NCBI RefSeq assembly: GCF_030718995.1
Contig: NZ_CP132204.1
Coordinates: forward strand, 310,001 to 374,000
Reading direction: 5' to 3'
Length of the DNA: 64,000 bases
Source of the DNA: Arthrobacter oryzae
Lineage (GTDB): Bacteria; Actinomycetota; Actinomycetes; Actinomycetales; Micrococcaceae
The translations under genes were made by a program, and so were the position numbers. A model generated the notes under the pieces. The model was not told the origin of the DNA and did no database searches. It saw only the letters and a list, made by a program, of their open reading frames with translations. Shown piece after piece: positions 48,032 through 57,126 of the stretch. Numbering within the stretch: position 1 is the first letter of the stretch; each line of letters begins with the position of its first letter.

Positions 48032-49250
48032 GGGTCAGCTCCAGTGACTTGTAGTGCGGAATGAGCACGTTCCGGCTGACGGTCCGCGAGCGGATGCGCC
48101 ACGGACCGCGGGCATATTCGTCGAGCAGCACGGTCAATGCGCAGTTGATTTCTGCCATCGCCAGCGGCATTCCGATGCAAAAGTGGGCTCCCGCCCCGAA
48201 CCACAGCTGGCGGGCGGCCGGCGGGATGGGCGTTCCGGGGTCGAAACCGCCCAGGCTCTTGACGGCGTGCACCGTCGACAGCAGGATACGGTCGCCCGGG
48301 CTGATGCGGACACCGCCCAGCCGACCGGCCGTTGTGGCCTCACGGAGCATCATCGGCGACGGTGCCGTGTACCGCAGGCCTTCGTTGACGGCGTCCGGCA
48401 GGCCGCTGCGGTCAGCCGCCAGCGCCGGCAGCCTGCCGTCGTCGAACAGCAGCGCGGCGAGCCGCGGAACGTAGGACACCAGGGTTTCGGTCCCGGCGAT
48501 CACAAAGGCACTGACAATCCCCACCGCTTCGTCCTCCCCGAGTCCCAGGGACCGGAGCCGGCCCGGAAAGGTGGAGGCGTCATCGCTACGGTAGGCGTTG
48601 CGTACAGGTCCGGCCAGAATTTCGACGGCGGCCTTCGCCTGTGCGACCTGGGGCGTTGTCAGCCGTGGCCGCCCCAGCCTAACCAGCGAGGTGATGGAGG
48701 TGCCCAGGGTGAAGAGCTCGCTGTCCGGCAGGCGGCCGGGCGGATCGTCCGGGACGCCCAAAAGCCTGCTGATGACTCCCCCGGACAGTTCCTTGACCAG
48801 CCCGACGAACTCCACCGAACCGCCACGCTCCAGACCTGCAGCCAGCCGCTTGCGCAGCCGTTCGCCCGCCGGAGTGACGATGGCTTCAACGGCCCGCGGC
48901 GTGAACAGGCCGTTGAGGCGGCGCCGCAGCTCCAGGTGCTCTTCCCCGTGCATATTCAGCAGGGCACGGGGACCCACCACAGGGGTCCACAGCGCGCCGG
49001 AAGCCGTGGCCCCCGACTTCGAGTAGCCGGCGTCCATCAGCACTTCCCTGACCAGGGAGGCCTCGCTGACCAGTACCCCCAGGCCAGGCAGCCGGACAAC
49101 GGGCCGGAGCTTCCCCAGCCCGCGGATCAGCGGGTAGGCCACAGGATGAGCGCCGACGTGGAGCCTCCGCTCCCACCCGGCCAGGCGGCCGGCGGCCGAT
49201 CTTCCCGTCACGGCGCTTCCGGTCACGGTTCTTCCCGGTTCAGCCTTCAC
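48021..49250 (-). CDS. Cytochrome P450
   Basis: 409-residue soluble bacterial P450. Heme loop FGAGAHFCIG with Cys358, I-helix oxygen-activation motif AGTET (252-256) and K-helix ExxR as EGLR (290-293) are intact. The substrate is unknown. It is translationally coupled on both sides (GTGA with the glycosyltransferase, 11-bp overlap with oleC), so it probably oxidises an intermediate or product of this operon. No ferredoxin or reductase gene is adjacent. Confidence 0.92.
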   Translation of the reverse strand: MKAEPGRTVTGSAVTGRSAAGRLAGWERRLHVGAHPVAYPLIRGLGKLRPVVRLPGLGVLVSEASLVREVLMDAGYSKSGATASGALWTPVVGPRALLNMHGEEHLELRRRLNGLFTPRAVEAIVTPAGERLRKRLAAGLERGGSVEFVGLVKELSGGVISRLLGVPDDPPGRLPDSELFTLGTSITSLVRLGRPRLTTPQVAQAKAAVEILAGPVRNAYRSDDASTFPGRLRSLGLGEDEAVGIVSAFVIAGTETLVSYVPRLAALLFDDGRLPALAADRSGLPDAVNEGLRYTAPSPMMLREATTAGRLGGVRISPGDRILLSTVHAVKSLGGFDPGTPIPPAARQLWFGAGAHFCIGMPLAMAEINCALTVLLDEYARGPWRIRSRTVSRNVLIPHYKSLELTRAN

Positions 49251-50011
49251 CGGATGTCCACGTGATCAGGACGGTACCGGTGGTCCGCGTACCAGGCGAG
49301 CGTGTTGGGCAGGCCCCAGGCCTGAACCCGGCGGGACGAGCCGAACACCACCACGTTCCGCCGGAGGCCATAGGCACGCGTGAGCTTGCGGACGCGGTTG
49401 GAAAGCGCACGGTCCTCGTGCAGCTCCTCGATGCTGGTGCGCGGGAAACCGCCCGAGCGCAGATACAGCTCGGCCGTAATGGCCATGTTGCACCCTGGCA
49501 GCATCTGGTAGGGGCCAAGGTAGCCCTCCCCCTTGTTGCCGGGGCGGATGCGGCCGAAGAACGACGCGACCTCGACGGCCAGGAGCATCAGCCAGCGGCT
49601 GCCGGGACCCAGGCCTTCGTCCAGCCGGGGGTTCAGCTGGCCGGCAATCATTTCCAGGCCGTCGTCGAACGCTTCCATGATGCGCCGGGTCCAGTCGGCG
49701 GCCGGGAGGCAGTCCGAGTCGGTGCGGGCCAACCAGCGAGCACCGTTCAGGGCTCCGAAGCGCATGCCGGTATCGGCGGCGGCGCCGGTCCCCTTTTGCG
49801 TCTCATCGACCAGCCGGATATCCATGGCCGGGTGAAGCTTGGCAAAGTCGGCGACGATTGACCTGGTGGCGTCCGTGGACCCGTTGTCCACCACCACGAG
49901 CGTGAAGTCTTTGTGGAGCTGTGCGGCCAGCGCCTGCAGTGACTGGCCGATCAGCTTTTCCTCGTTGAGGGCAGGCATCGCGACACACAGCGCCCGCACC
50001 GGGCCTGTCAC
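49247..50011 (-). CDS. Glycosyltransferase family 2
   Basis: 254 residues from GTG 50011, which overlaps the oleA-like stop (GTGA). GT-A fold features: PALNEE (13-18), VVDNGSTDA (40-48), DSD (98-100, metal/nucleotide-sugar binding) and HED (198-200, candidate catalytic base). No transmembrane segment is obvious, so cytosolic or peripheral. The frame continues upstream to 50260 inside the oleA-like gene but is not conserved-looking. The acceptor is unknown; by position a hydroxylated lipid is possible. Confidence 0.85.
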   Translation of the reverse strand: MTGPVRALCVAMPALNEEKLIGQSLQALAAQLHKDFTLVVVDNGSTDATRSIVADFAKLHPAMDIRLVDETQKGTGAAADTGMRFGALNGARWLARTDSDCLPAADWTRRIMEAFDDGLEMIAGQLNPRLDEGLGPGSRWLMLLAVEVASFFGRIRPGNKGEGYLGPYQMLPGCNMAITAELYLRSGGFPRTSIEELHEDRALSNRVRKLTRAYGLRRNVVVFGSSRRVQAWGLPNTLAWYADHRYRPDHVDIR

Positions 50012-51042
50012 AGCCGCACCACCGCAATCCCGAGGCTCACGCCGCCGGCAAGCCCCACCAGGGCAACGAGGTCGCCGGGTCCGCAGCGGCCCAGGTCCTG
50101 TGCCACCTTCAGTTGCAGGGGCAGGCTGACCGAGGCCATGTTGCCGTACTCCTCCACGGTCCTGACGAGCTTGTCCTGCGGAACGCCGGCCCCGCGGGCG
50201 AAGATGTCCCGGTACGGCGCGCTTACCTGGTGCACGCAGACCACCGCGAAGTCCGCCCACGCCAGGCCAAGCCGTGCCAGCGTCTCATCCAGGATTCCCC
50301 GCCCCAGGTCAAGGAACGCGTCCTTGAGTTTTTCGCCGTCCATGCTGAAGTACGTTGCCTCGGGGTCCCGGGGAGCTACGGAACCGCCGGTAGCGAGCGT
50401 TCCCACGCTCCAGTGGCTGCTCTTCGCTGTGAAGCCCATACCCAGCACCCGGGACCCGTCGTCGTCGTCGGGGTCTGCCGGTTCCAGCAGCAGCGCGCAC
50501 CCGGCGTCGCTCATGGTGTAGCCCGGAAAGGATGCGGCGAAGGTCTCCTGGTCCGGAACGGACCAGCGCACGGCACGGGAGGGCGACTCTCCGCTGACCA
50601 GGAGTACGCGCCGGTAGCGGCCGGCACCGATCAGGGCGTCGGCCACCTCAAGGCCGTTAAGAAGGCTGTTGCAGGCGTTCTTGATGTCCATCACCGGGCA
50701 GTCCATGCCCAGTTTCGCGGCGACCATGTGGCCGGTGGCCGGCTCCACCATGTCCTGGCTCGCCGAAGCAAAGAGGAGAAGGTCGACGTCGGCGGGCTGG
50801 AGTCCGCGGTCCGCCAGCAGTTTCGCGGCGGCTACAGCCGCAAGGTCGGACGCCTGCTCGGACTCCGCCATCACCGACCGTGTCCGTATTCCCGTCAGCC
50901 GGCCGATCAGGCCCATCGGGACGCGGAAACCGGGGCTGGCGGCAGCCAACTGCTGCTCCAGCTGCGCGGTGCCCAGCCGGCCCGGCGGCACATAGACTTC
51001 GAGGCCGGCGATCTTCGCCGCCCCCGGAAGGGTCTGGTTCAT
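50008..51042 (-). CDS. oleA: OleA-like thiolase (KAS III fold), head-to-head acyl condensation
   Basis: 344 residues. The thiolase triad is Cys124 (KNACNSL), His271 (VHQVSAP) and Asn301 (YGNMASVSLP). Glu100 lies in an MVEPAT segment where FabH has no acid; OleA uses such a Glu for its non-decarboxylative Claisen condensation of two acyl-CoAs. Spacing (Cys to His 147, His to Asn 30) fits. ATG 51042 with GGGGAGA upstream; first gene of the five-gene operon. A plain FabH paralogue is the alternative. Confidence 0.7.
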   Translation of the reverse strand: MNQTLPGAAKIAGLEVYVPPGRLGTAQLEQQLAAASPGFRVPMGLIGRLTGIRTRSVMAESEQASDLAAVAAAKLLADRGLQPADVDLLLFASASQDMVEPATGHMVAAKLGMDCPVMDIKNACNSLLNGLEVADALIGAGRYRRVLLVSGESPSRAVRWSVPDQETFAASFPGYTMSDAGCALLLEPADPDDDDGSRVLGMGFTAKSSHWSVGTLATGGSVAPRDPEATYFSMDGEKLKDAFLDLGRGILDETLARLGLAWADFAVVCVHQVSAPYRDIFARGAGVPQDKLVRTVEEYGNMASVSLPLQLKVAQDLGRCGPGDLVALVGLAGGVSLGIAVVRL

Positions 51043-51170
51043 GCAGTATCTCCCCACAGACAATGCGTCCGGTGATATCCGGCTCCGGTCCCGGGTGCTT
51101 GACGGCGACCATCGGCGGCTCCGCCCGAAAACGACGCCCTCAACAACTTCGCGCAAAGCGACGCCGCACG

Positions 51171-51220
51171 AAAAAAGGGAGGGCGCGTCCCGTACTCGAT
51201 GGTACGGGACGCGCCCTCCC
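51171..51220 (-). terminator. Strong terminator after adk
   Basis: A perfect 19-bp stem (51177-51195 with 51202-51220), 6-nt loop and six T on the minus strand (51176-51171). It separates secY-adk from the ole-type operon, whose promoter must then lie between 51043 and about 51170. Confidence 0.93.
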
Positions 51221-51273
51221 CGGCACTGAAGGCAAGCCGTGTTCGGCGGCGCCGGCGTGCGGCTAGGTCTTGA

Positions 51274-51852
51274 TCAGGCCGCCTGTGCTGCCTTGATGGC
51301 CTGCATGACGCGGTCGGTGACCTCGTCGATGCCGCCGATGCCGTCAACCTGGGTCAGAATGCCGCGCTCGGCATACTTGGCCACAACGGCTTCGGTCTGC
51401 TCGTGGTAGAGGTCCAGACGGTGGCGGATGACGGCTTCGTTGTCGTCGCTCCGGCCGGTTTCCTTGGCACGGCCCAGCAGGCGCGTCACCAGTTCCTCGT
51501 CATCGGCGGTCAGCTGCAGGACCACGTCCAGCTTCTGGTCACCGTTGGCCAGGATCTCATCGAGGTAGTCCACCTGCGCGGTGGTGCGCGGGTAGCCGTC
51601 CAGGAGGAAGCCGCTCTCGACGTCGTCCTCGCTCAGGCGGTCGCGCACCATCTTGTTGGTGACGCTGTCCGGCACGAAATCGCCGGCATCCATGTACTTC
51701 TTGGCCTCGACGCCCAGCGGCGTCTCACCCTTAACGTTGGCGCGGAAAATATCGCCGGTGGAGATCGCAACGACGCCGAGGCGCTCGGAGATCCGATCCG
51801 CCTGCGTTCCCTTGCCTGAACCCGGAGGTCCGATAATCAGCATTCTCGTCAT
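51274..51852 (-). CDS. adk: Adenylate kinase
   Basis: 192 residues, short form without a zinc or long LID. GPPGSGKGTQ is the P-loop, DGYPRTTAQVDYL the AMP-binding part, and GRAKETGRSDDNE the short LID. Interconverts ATP, AMP and ADP. Its ATG overlaps the secY stop (ATGA). Confidence 0.97.
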   Translation of the reverse strand: MTRMLIIGPPGSGKGTQADRISERLGVVAISTGDIFRANVKGETPLGVEAKKYMDAGDFVPDSVTNKMVRDRLSEDDVESGFLLDGYPRTTAQVDYLDEILANGDQKLDVVLQLTADDEELVTRLLGRAKETGRSDDNEAVIRHRLDLYHEQTEAVVAKYAERGILTQVDGIGGIDEVTDRVMQAIKAAQAA

Positions 51853-53159
51853 CGCAAAAGCCCTTCGTAGTGACGTTGTTGTAGCTGCGCGTCAATCTGC
51901 TTGACCGTTTCCAGGCCCACACCCACCATGATCAGGATCGACGTTCCACCGAACGGGAAGTTCTGGTTGGCATTGATCAGGACCAGGGCGACGAGCGGGA
52001 TCAATGCCACGAAGCCCAGGTAGAGGGCGCCGGGCAGGGTGATCCTGGAAAGGACGTACTGCAGATAGTCCGCCGTCGGCTTGCCGGCCCGGATACCCGG
52101 GATGAAGCCGCCGTACTTCTTCATGTTGTCGGAAACCTCTTCAGGATTGAAAGTGATTGCGACATAGAAGTAGGTAAAGAAAACAATCATGGCGAAATAA
52201 AGCGCCATGTAGATGGGGTGGTCACCGCGGGTGAGGTTGTTGTTGATCCACTCAACCCACGGCGCCATCTGTTCGCCCTGCTTCGGCTGGTTGAACTGCG
52301 AAATCAGGCCCGGCAGGTACAGCATCGAGGAAGCGAAGATGACGGGCACGACACCGGCCATGTTCACCTTGATGGGGATGTACGTGCTGGTGCCGCCCAC
52401 GGTGCGGCGGCCGATCATGCGCTTGGCGTACTGCACCGGAATGCGGCGCTGCGACTGCTCCACGAAGACCACCAGTGCCACGGTGAGCAGGCCGATGGCC
52501 AGCACCATGAAGAACGTGCCCGGGCCCTGCGAGGTCCAGATGGCGCCCAGGGACGTCGGGAAGCTGGCCGCGATCGAGGTGAAGATGAGCAGCGACATAC
52601 CGTTGCCCACGCCCTTTTCGGTCACGAGCTCGCCCATCCACATGATGAGGCCGGTACCGGCCGTCAACGTGATGATGATGAGGATGGTCGTGATGACGCT
52701 CGCGTCCGGGATGATGTCCAGCTGGCAGTTGGGCAGCAGCTGGCCGGATCGGGCCAGCGACACCAGAGTCGTGGCGTTCAGCAGGCCCAGGGCAATGGTC
52801 AGGTAACGCGTGTACTGCGTCAGCTTGGACTGCCCTGATGCGCCCTCTTCATAAAGCTGCTGGAAGCGGGGAATGACCACCCTGAGCAGCTGGACGATGA
52901 TACTCGCCGTGATGTACGGCATGATGCCCAGGGCGAAGATGGACACCTGAAGCAACGCACCGCCGCTGAACAGATTGACGAGCTGGTAGATCCCGCCCGA
53001 GGTCTGACCGCTCTGCAAGCATTGCTGGACATTCTGGTAGTTCACACCAGGCGAGGGGATGAAGGCACCCAAGCGGAAGATTGTGATGATTCCCAGCGTG
53101 AACAACAACTTGCGTCGCAGATCAGGCGTGCGAAAGGCCCGGCCAAATGCGCTAAGCAA
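51849..53159 (-). CDS. secY: Protein translocase subunit SecY
   Basis: 436-residue ten-helix channel of the Sec translocon. FTLGIITIFRLGAFIPSPGV opens TM1, the plug and lateral-gate helices follow, and YAKRMIGRRTVGGTSTYIPIK is a conserved cytoplasmic loop. The TTG start at 53159 has AGGAGG at ideal distance. It is preceded by its own 188-bp gap with a terminator, so it is probably transcribed separately from rplO. Confidence 0.97.
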   Translation of the reverse strand: MLSAFGRAFRTPDLRRKLLFTLGIITIFRLGAFIPSPGVNYQNVQQCLQSGQTSGGIYQLVNLFSGGALLQVSIFALGIMPYITASIIVQLLRVVIPRFQQLYEEGASGQSKLTQYTRYLTIALGLLNATTLVSLARSGQLLPNCQLDIIPDASVITTILIIITLTAGTGLIMWMGELVTEKGVGNGMSLLIFTSIAASFPTSLGAIWTSQGPGTFFMVLAIGLLTVALVVFVEQSQRRIPVQYAKRMIGRRTVGGTSTYIPIKVNMAGVVPVIFASSMLYLPGLISQFNQPKQGEQMAPWVEWINNNLTRGDHPIYMALYFAMIVFFTYFYVAITFNPEEVSDNMKKYGGFIPGIRAGKPTADYLQYVLSRITLPGALYLGFVALIPLVALVLINANQNFPFGGTSILIMVGVGLETVKQIDAQLQQRHYEGLLR

Positions 53160-53272
53160 GCGTCCTCCTGATGTGTTAATAAAGTCGTGTGAGATAGGTC
53201 AATAAAACCCAACAACCGAGTCTAACGGGTTGATGCGCCCTGCGAACAATCGGTGAGGTTCCAAATGAGAAA

Positions 53273-53316
53273 AAACTCCCGGTACGCAGGGCCTGAGCCC
53301 CGTGTACCGGGAGTTT
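53273..53316 (-). terminator. Terminator between rplO and secY
   Basis: A 13-bp perfect stem (53273-53285 with 53304-53316) with an 18-nt GC-rich loop and five T on the minus strand (53275-53271). A weak promoter-like pair, TTGTTC (53249-53244) and TAGACT (53224-53219) with a 19-bp spacer, lies just downstream and could serve secY-adk. Confidence 0.85.
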
Positions 53317-53347
53317 CCACAACGGGCTTCCGCTCCGCTGCCCCTAT

Positions 53348-53842
53348 TTAGAGGGCAGTGGTGCTTCCGCCTGCTGCTGCAATCTTTTCTGCGGCGCTGG
53401 CCGAGAATGCGTGGGCGGTGACGTCAACCTTGACGGTGATGTCGCCAGTGCCAAGCACCTTGACGGGCTGGTTCTTGCGAACGGCACCCTTTTCGACCAG
53501 GTTCTCCACGGTGACTGCGCCACCTTCCGGGAAAAGCTCGTTGAGCTTGTCCAGGTTAACAACCTGGAACTCAACCCGGAACGGGTTCTTGAAGCCGCGC
53601 AGCTTCGGCAGGCGCATGTGCAGCGGCAGCTGGCCGCCGGCAAAGCCAGCCTTGATCTGGTAACGGGCCTTCGTACCCTTGGTACCGCGACCAGCGGTCT
53701 TACCCTTGGAACCTTCACCACGACCAACACGGGTCTTGGCGGTCTTGGCACCCGGGGCGGGACGCAGGTGGTGAACCTTCAGTGCGTTCTGCTTCTCAGC
53801 AGCGGCGCCCTGTGCCTTCTCGGCGGTGTTCTTCTCTGCCAT
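53348..53842 (-). CDS. rplO: 50S ribosomal protein L15
   Basis: 164 residues. L15 core from [25 protein letters not shown], with [16 protein letters not shown]. About 20 residues of Lys/Glu/Ala-rich N-terminal extension precede it. It follows rpmD without a gap. Confidence 0.97.
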   Translation of the reverse strand: MAEKNTAEKAQGAAAEKQNALKVHHLRPAPGAKTAKTRVGRGEGSKGKTAGRGTKGTKARYQIKAGFAGGQLPLHMRLPKLRGFKNPFRVEFQVVNLDKLNELFPEGGAVTVENLVEKGAVRKNQPVKVLGTGDITVKVDVTAHAFSASAAEKIAAAGGSTTAL

Positions 53843-54049
53843 TTACTTCGCCTCCTCTACCTTTACCAGGTGCGGAACCGTGTTGAGCATACCCACGGTC
53901 ACGGCGTCGGCGGTGCGGACAACGGTGTGTCCGATCCGCTTCAGGCCGAGGGACCGCAGCGTGTCGCGCTGGTTCTGCTTGCCGCCAATGGCGGACTTGA
54001 TCTGAGTGATCTCCAACTGTGCGTCGGAGGGAATCAGGTTCTTAGCCAT
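53843..54049 (-). CDS. rpmD: 50S ribosomal protein L30
   Basis: 68 residues, [28 protein letters not shown] with the [12 protein letters not shown] tail, standard for bacterial L30. Sits between rpsE and rplO in the spc operon. Confidence 0.96.
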   Translation of the reverse strand: MAKNLIPSDAQLEITQIKSAIGGKQNQRDTLRSLGLKRIGHTVVRTADAVTVGMLNTVPHLVKVEEAK

Positions 54050-54052
54050 GAC

Positions 54053-54760
54053 TCAGACACCTGCCTTCTGGTTCAGGAGAGCCTTCACCAGTGCCGGCGG
54101 AGCGATCTCGTCGAGCGGGAGGCCGCGGCGTGCTGCCACTGCTGCCGGCTCTTCGAGGCGCTTCAGGGCATCAACGGTCGCGTGAACGATGTTGATGGCG
54201 TTTGAGGAACCGAGCGACTTGGAGAGGATGTCGTGGATGCCCACGCACTCCAGTACTGCACGGACCGGACCACCGGCGATTACACCGGTACCGGCGGAAG
54301 CCGGACGCAGCATAACGACGCCTGCGGCGGCCTCACCCTGAACACGGTGCGGGATGGTGCTGCCAACGCGGGGAACGCGGAAGAAGGACTTCTTGGCCTC
54401 TTCAACGCCCTTCGCGATTGCGGCAGGAACTTCCTTAGCCTTGCCGTAGCCAACGCCGACCATACCGTTGCCGTCGCCGACAACGACGAGGGCGGTGAAG
54501 CTGAAGCGACGACCACCCTTGACGACCTTGGAAACGCGGTTGATGGTTACAACGCGCTCTACGAACTGGCTCTTTTCGGCTTCGCGGCCACCGTCGCGGC
54601 CACCACGGCCACCACGGTCGCCACGGCCCTGGCCGCGGTCGCCACGCTCGCCACGACGAGCGCCACGGCGGTCGTCAGTGGCAGCAGGCGCAGCGGTCTC
54701 AGTTGCCGGAGCAGCTACAGCTTCAGTCACCTGAATGTCCTTTTCGTTATTTTCGGTCAC
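54053..54760 (-). CDS. rpsE: 30S ribosomal protein S5 with RGG-like N-terminal extension
   Basis: 235 residues. The S5 core starts near residue 66 ([20 protein letters not shown]) and includes [16 protein letters not shown] and [13 protein letters not shown]. The first 65 residues are an added segment: an acidic Ala/Thr part, then repeated Arg-Gly/Asp units. E. coli S5 (167 aa) has no such part. GTG start overlaps the rplR stop (GTGA). Confidence 0.97.
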   Translation of the reverse strand: MTENNEKDIQVTEAVAAPATETAAPAATDDRRGARRGERGDRGQGRGDRGGRGGRDGGREAEKSQFVERVVTINRVSKVVKGGRRFSFTALVVVGDGNGMVGVGYGKAKEVPAAIAKGVEEAKKSFFRVPRVGSTIPHRVQGEAAAGVVMLRPASAGTGVIAGGPVRAVLECVGIHDILSKSLGSSNAINIVHATVDALKRLEEPAAVAARRGLPLDEIAPPALVKALLNQKAGV

Positions 54761-55140
54761 AGTGACAGCCCACCTTCACGTGCGCCGTCAGCGACGGCGG
54801 CGATCCGGCCGTGGTACTTGTTACCACCGCGGTCGAAGACAACAGCTTCGATGCCGGCAGCCTTGGCACGCTCGGCGACCAGTTCGCCAACGCGCTTGGC
54901 CTTGGCGGTCTTGTCACCGTCGAATGCACGAAGGTCGGCTTCCAGTGTGGACGCGCTCGCTACGGTCAGGCCCTTGGTGTCATCGACAACCTGGACGAAT
55001 ACGTGGCGTGCGGAGCGGTTGACGACCAGTCGAGGGCGTACAGCCGTTCCGGAGATGCGCTTGCGGATACGAAGCTGGCGGCGGCTGCGTGAAGCAGACT
55101 TGCTCTTGTTCGTACGCTTCTTGTTAATTGCGATGGCCAT
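54757..55140 (-). CDS. rplR: 50S ribosomal protein L18
   Basis: 127 residues, [21 protein letters not shown] and [22 protein letters not shown], the 5S rRNA-binding L18 pattern. Basic N-terminus. Located between rplF and rpsE. Confidence 0.97.
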   Translation of the reverse strand: MAIAINKKRTNKSKSASRSRRQLRIRKRISGTAVRPRLVVNRSARHVFVQVVDDTKGLTVASASTLEADLRAFDGDKTAKAKRVGELVAERAKAAGIEAVVFDRGGNKYHGRIAAVADGAREGGLSL

Positions 55141-55142
55141 GG

Positions 55143-55679
55143 TTACTTACCAGCCTTTCCGACCTTGCGGCGGATGACTTCGCCGGCGTAGCGGATGCCC
55201 TTGCCCTTATAGGGGTCCGGCTTCCGCAGCTTGCGAATGTTGGCAGCAACCTCGCCGACCTGCTGCTTGGAGATACCTGAAACAGAGAGCTTGGTCGGGG
55301 TCTCTACTGCAAAGGTGATGCCGTTCGGTGCCGAGACGTTAACCGGGTGGCTGTAGCCCAGAGCGAACTCCAGGTCAGAACCCTTGGCCTGGACGCGGTA
55401 ACCGGTACCGACAATCTCAAGCTTCTTCTCGTAGCCTGCGGTGACACCCTGGATCATGTTGGCGATCAGGGTGCGGGTCAGGCCGTGCAGCGAACGTGAT
55501 GCGCGCTCGTCGTTCGGGCGGGCGACAGTCAGGGTGCCATCTTCCAGGGTGACCTCGATCGGGCTGGCCACAGTGTGGCTCAGCTCGCCTTTGGAACCCT
55601 TGACGCTGACGACAGAGCCGTCAACCTTGACCTCAACGCCGGCAGGAACGGTGATGGGGAGACGTCCAATACGTGACAT
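55143..55679 (-). CDS. rplF: 50S ribosomal protein L6
   Basis: 178 residues, [19 protein letters not shown] to the [20 protein letters not shown] signature near the C-terminus. Normal length. Spc operon, between rpsH and rplR. Confidence 0.97.
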   Translation of the reverse strand: MSRIGRLPITVPAGVEVKVDGSVVSVKGSKGELSHTVASPIEVTLEDGTLTVARPNDERASRSLHGLTRTLIANMIQGVTAGYEKKLEIVGTGYRVQAKGSDLEFALGYSHPVNVSAPNGITFAVETPTKLSVSGISKQQVGEVAANIRKLRKPDPYKGKGIRYAGEVIRRKVGKAGK

Positions 55680-55697
55680 TATTCTCTTCCTTTCCCG

Positions 55698-56096
55698 TTA
55701 CCAGACGTAAGCGAGGACTTCGCCGCCCACGCCCTTCTTGCCGGCCTGCTTGTCAGTCAGGAGGCCGGAAGAGGTGGACAGGATTGCGACACCCAGGCCA
55801 CCGAGCACGTGCGGCAGGTTGGTGGACTTCGCGTAAACACGGAGTCCCGGCTTGGAAATACGACGAACGCCAGCGATTGAACGCTCGCGGTTCGGACCGA
55901 ACTTGAGCTCGATGGTCAGCTTCTTGCCGACCTCAGCGTCTTCTTCTTTCCAGGAGGCGATGTAACCTTCGGCCTTCAGGATGTCGGCGACGCGTGCCTT
56001 GAGCTTGCTGTACGGCATAGTCACGGTGTCGTGGTATGCCGAGTTTGCGTTGCGCAGACGCGTAAGCATGTCTGCGACGGGATCTGTCATGGTCAT
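55698..56096 (-). CDS. rpsH: 30S ribosomal protein S8
   Basis: 132 residues, [18 protein letters not shown] and the C-terminal [20 protein letters not shown]. The ATG at 56096 was taken over 56090 because actinobacterial S8 often starts MTMTDP. The S14 gene often found between rplE and rpsH is absent: only 86 bp separate the two. Confidence 0.97.
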   Translation of the reverse strand: MTMTDPVADMLTRLRNANSAYHDTVTMPYSKLKARVADILKAEGYIASWKEEDAEVGKKLTIELKFGPNRERSIAGVRRISKPGLRVYAKSTNLPHVLGGLGVAILSTSSGLLTDKQAGKKGVGGEVLAYVW

Positions 56097-56182
56097 GTTG
56101 GGCTCTTGCCCTTCCTCATAACGGTTTCCGCCCTGCCATCCCCCAAGGGAAGCGGCAAGGCCGGACCTTCTATGTAGCTAGA

Positions 56183-56764
56183 TTAAGCTTCGGTCTTGAA
56201 CGGGAAACCAAGCGCCTTGAGCAGCGCGCGGCCTTCGTCGTCGGTCTTGGCAGTGGTCACGACGGTGATGTCCATACCGCGCACGCGGTCGATGGAATCC
56301 TGGTCGATCTCGTGGAACATAACCTGCTCGGTCAGACCGAAGGTGTAGTTGCCGTTGCCATCGAACTGCTTGCCACTGAGGCCCCGGAAGTCACGGATAC
56401 GCGGCAGAGCCAGCGTGACCAGACGGTCCAGGAATTCCCACATGCGGTCTCCACGCAGAGTTGCGTGTGCACCGATGGGCATGCCTTCGCGCAGCTTGAA
56501 CTGTGCGATCGACTTACGGGCCTTGGTTACCTGCGGCTTCTGACCGGTGATCAGGGTCAGATCGCGGACAGCGCCGTCGATCAGCTTGGAGTCCTTGGCG
56601 GCATCTCCAACACCCATGTTCACTACGACCTTGACCAGACGGGGAACCTGGTTGACGTTTTCGTACTTGAATTCCTCAATGAGCGTGCTCTTGATGGAAT
56701 CCGCGTACTTGGTCTTCAGACGAGGAACGATCTTGCTTGCCGGAGTCTCGAGAGTCTCAGTCAT
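56183..56764 (-). CDS. rplE: 50S ribosomal protein L5
   Basis: 193 residues, [40 protein letters not shown] and [12 protein letters not shown], the 5S rRNA-binding L5 pattern. The ATG shares one base with the rplX stop (TAATG). Confidence 0.97.
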   Translation of the reverse strand: MTETLETPASKIVPRLKTKYADSIKSTLIEEFKYENVNQVPRLVKVVVNMGVGDAAKDSKLIDGAVRDLTLITGQKPQVTKARKSIAQFKLREGMPIGAHATLRGDRMWEFLDRLVTLALPRIRDFRGLSGKQFDGNGNYTFGLTEQVMFHEIDQDSIDRVRGMDITVVTTAKTDDEGRALLKALGFPFKTEA

Positions 56765-57123
56765 TAGATGTCCTTCCCGGAGCTCTTGGCCACGCGTACG
56801 CGCACTTCACGCTTCTTGCCGTTACGCTCAACGGTCTCGGTACGGAAACCGACGCGAGTGGGCTTCTTGGTGGAGGGGTCAACCAGGGCCACGTTGGAGA
56901 TGTGGATGGAAGCCTCTACGACCTCGATGCCACCGGTCTTGGTGCCGCGCTGCGACTGACCGACCTTGGTGTGCTTGGTTACGCGGTTAATGCCTTCAAC
57001 CAACACGCGGTTGGAATCCGGGAACACGCGCAGAACCTTGCCCTGCTTGCCACGGTCGCCGCCGCGCTCAGCCTTGGCGCCAGTGATGACCTGAACGAGG
57101 TCACCCTTTTTGATCTTAGCCAT
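56764..57123 (-). CDS. rplX: 50S ribosomal protein L24
   Basis: 119 residues with the KOW motif [20 protein letters not shown] near the N-terminus and [19 protein letters not shown] later. An assembly initiator of the 50S subunit. Three bases after rplN. Confidence 0.97.
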   Translation of the reverse strand: MAKIKKGDLVQVITGAKAERGGDRGKQGKVLRVFPDSNRVLVEGINRVTKHTKVGQSQRGTKTGGIEVVEASIHISNVALVDPSTKKPTRVGFRTETVERNGKKREVRVRVAKSSGKDI

Positions 57124-57126
57124 GGA

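Noticed and set aside
45377..51273. Search for an OleB (haloalkane-dehalogenase-like) gene or domain
   Set aside because: No alpha/beta-hydrolase nucleophile elbow or separate frame was found in the cluster; the OleC-like protein has only the ANL domains.
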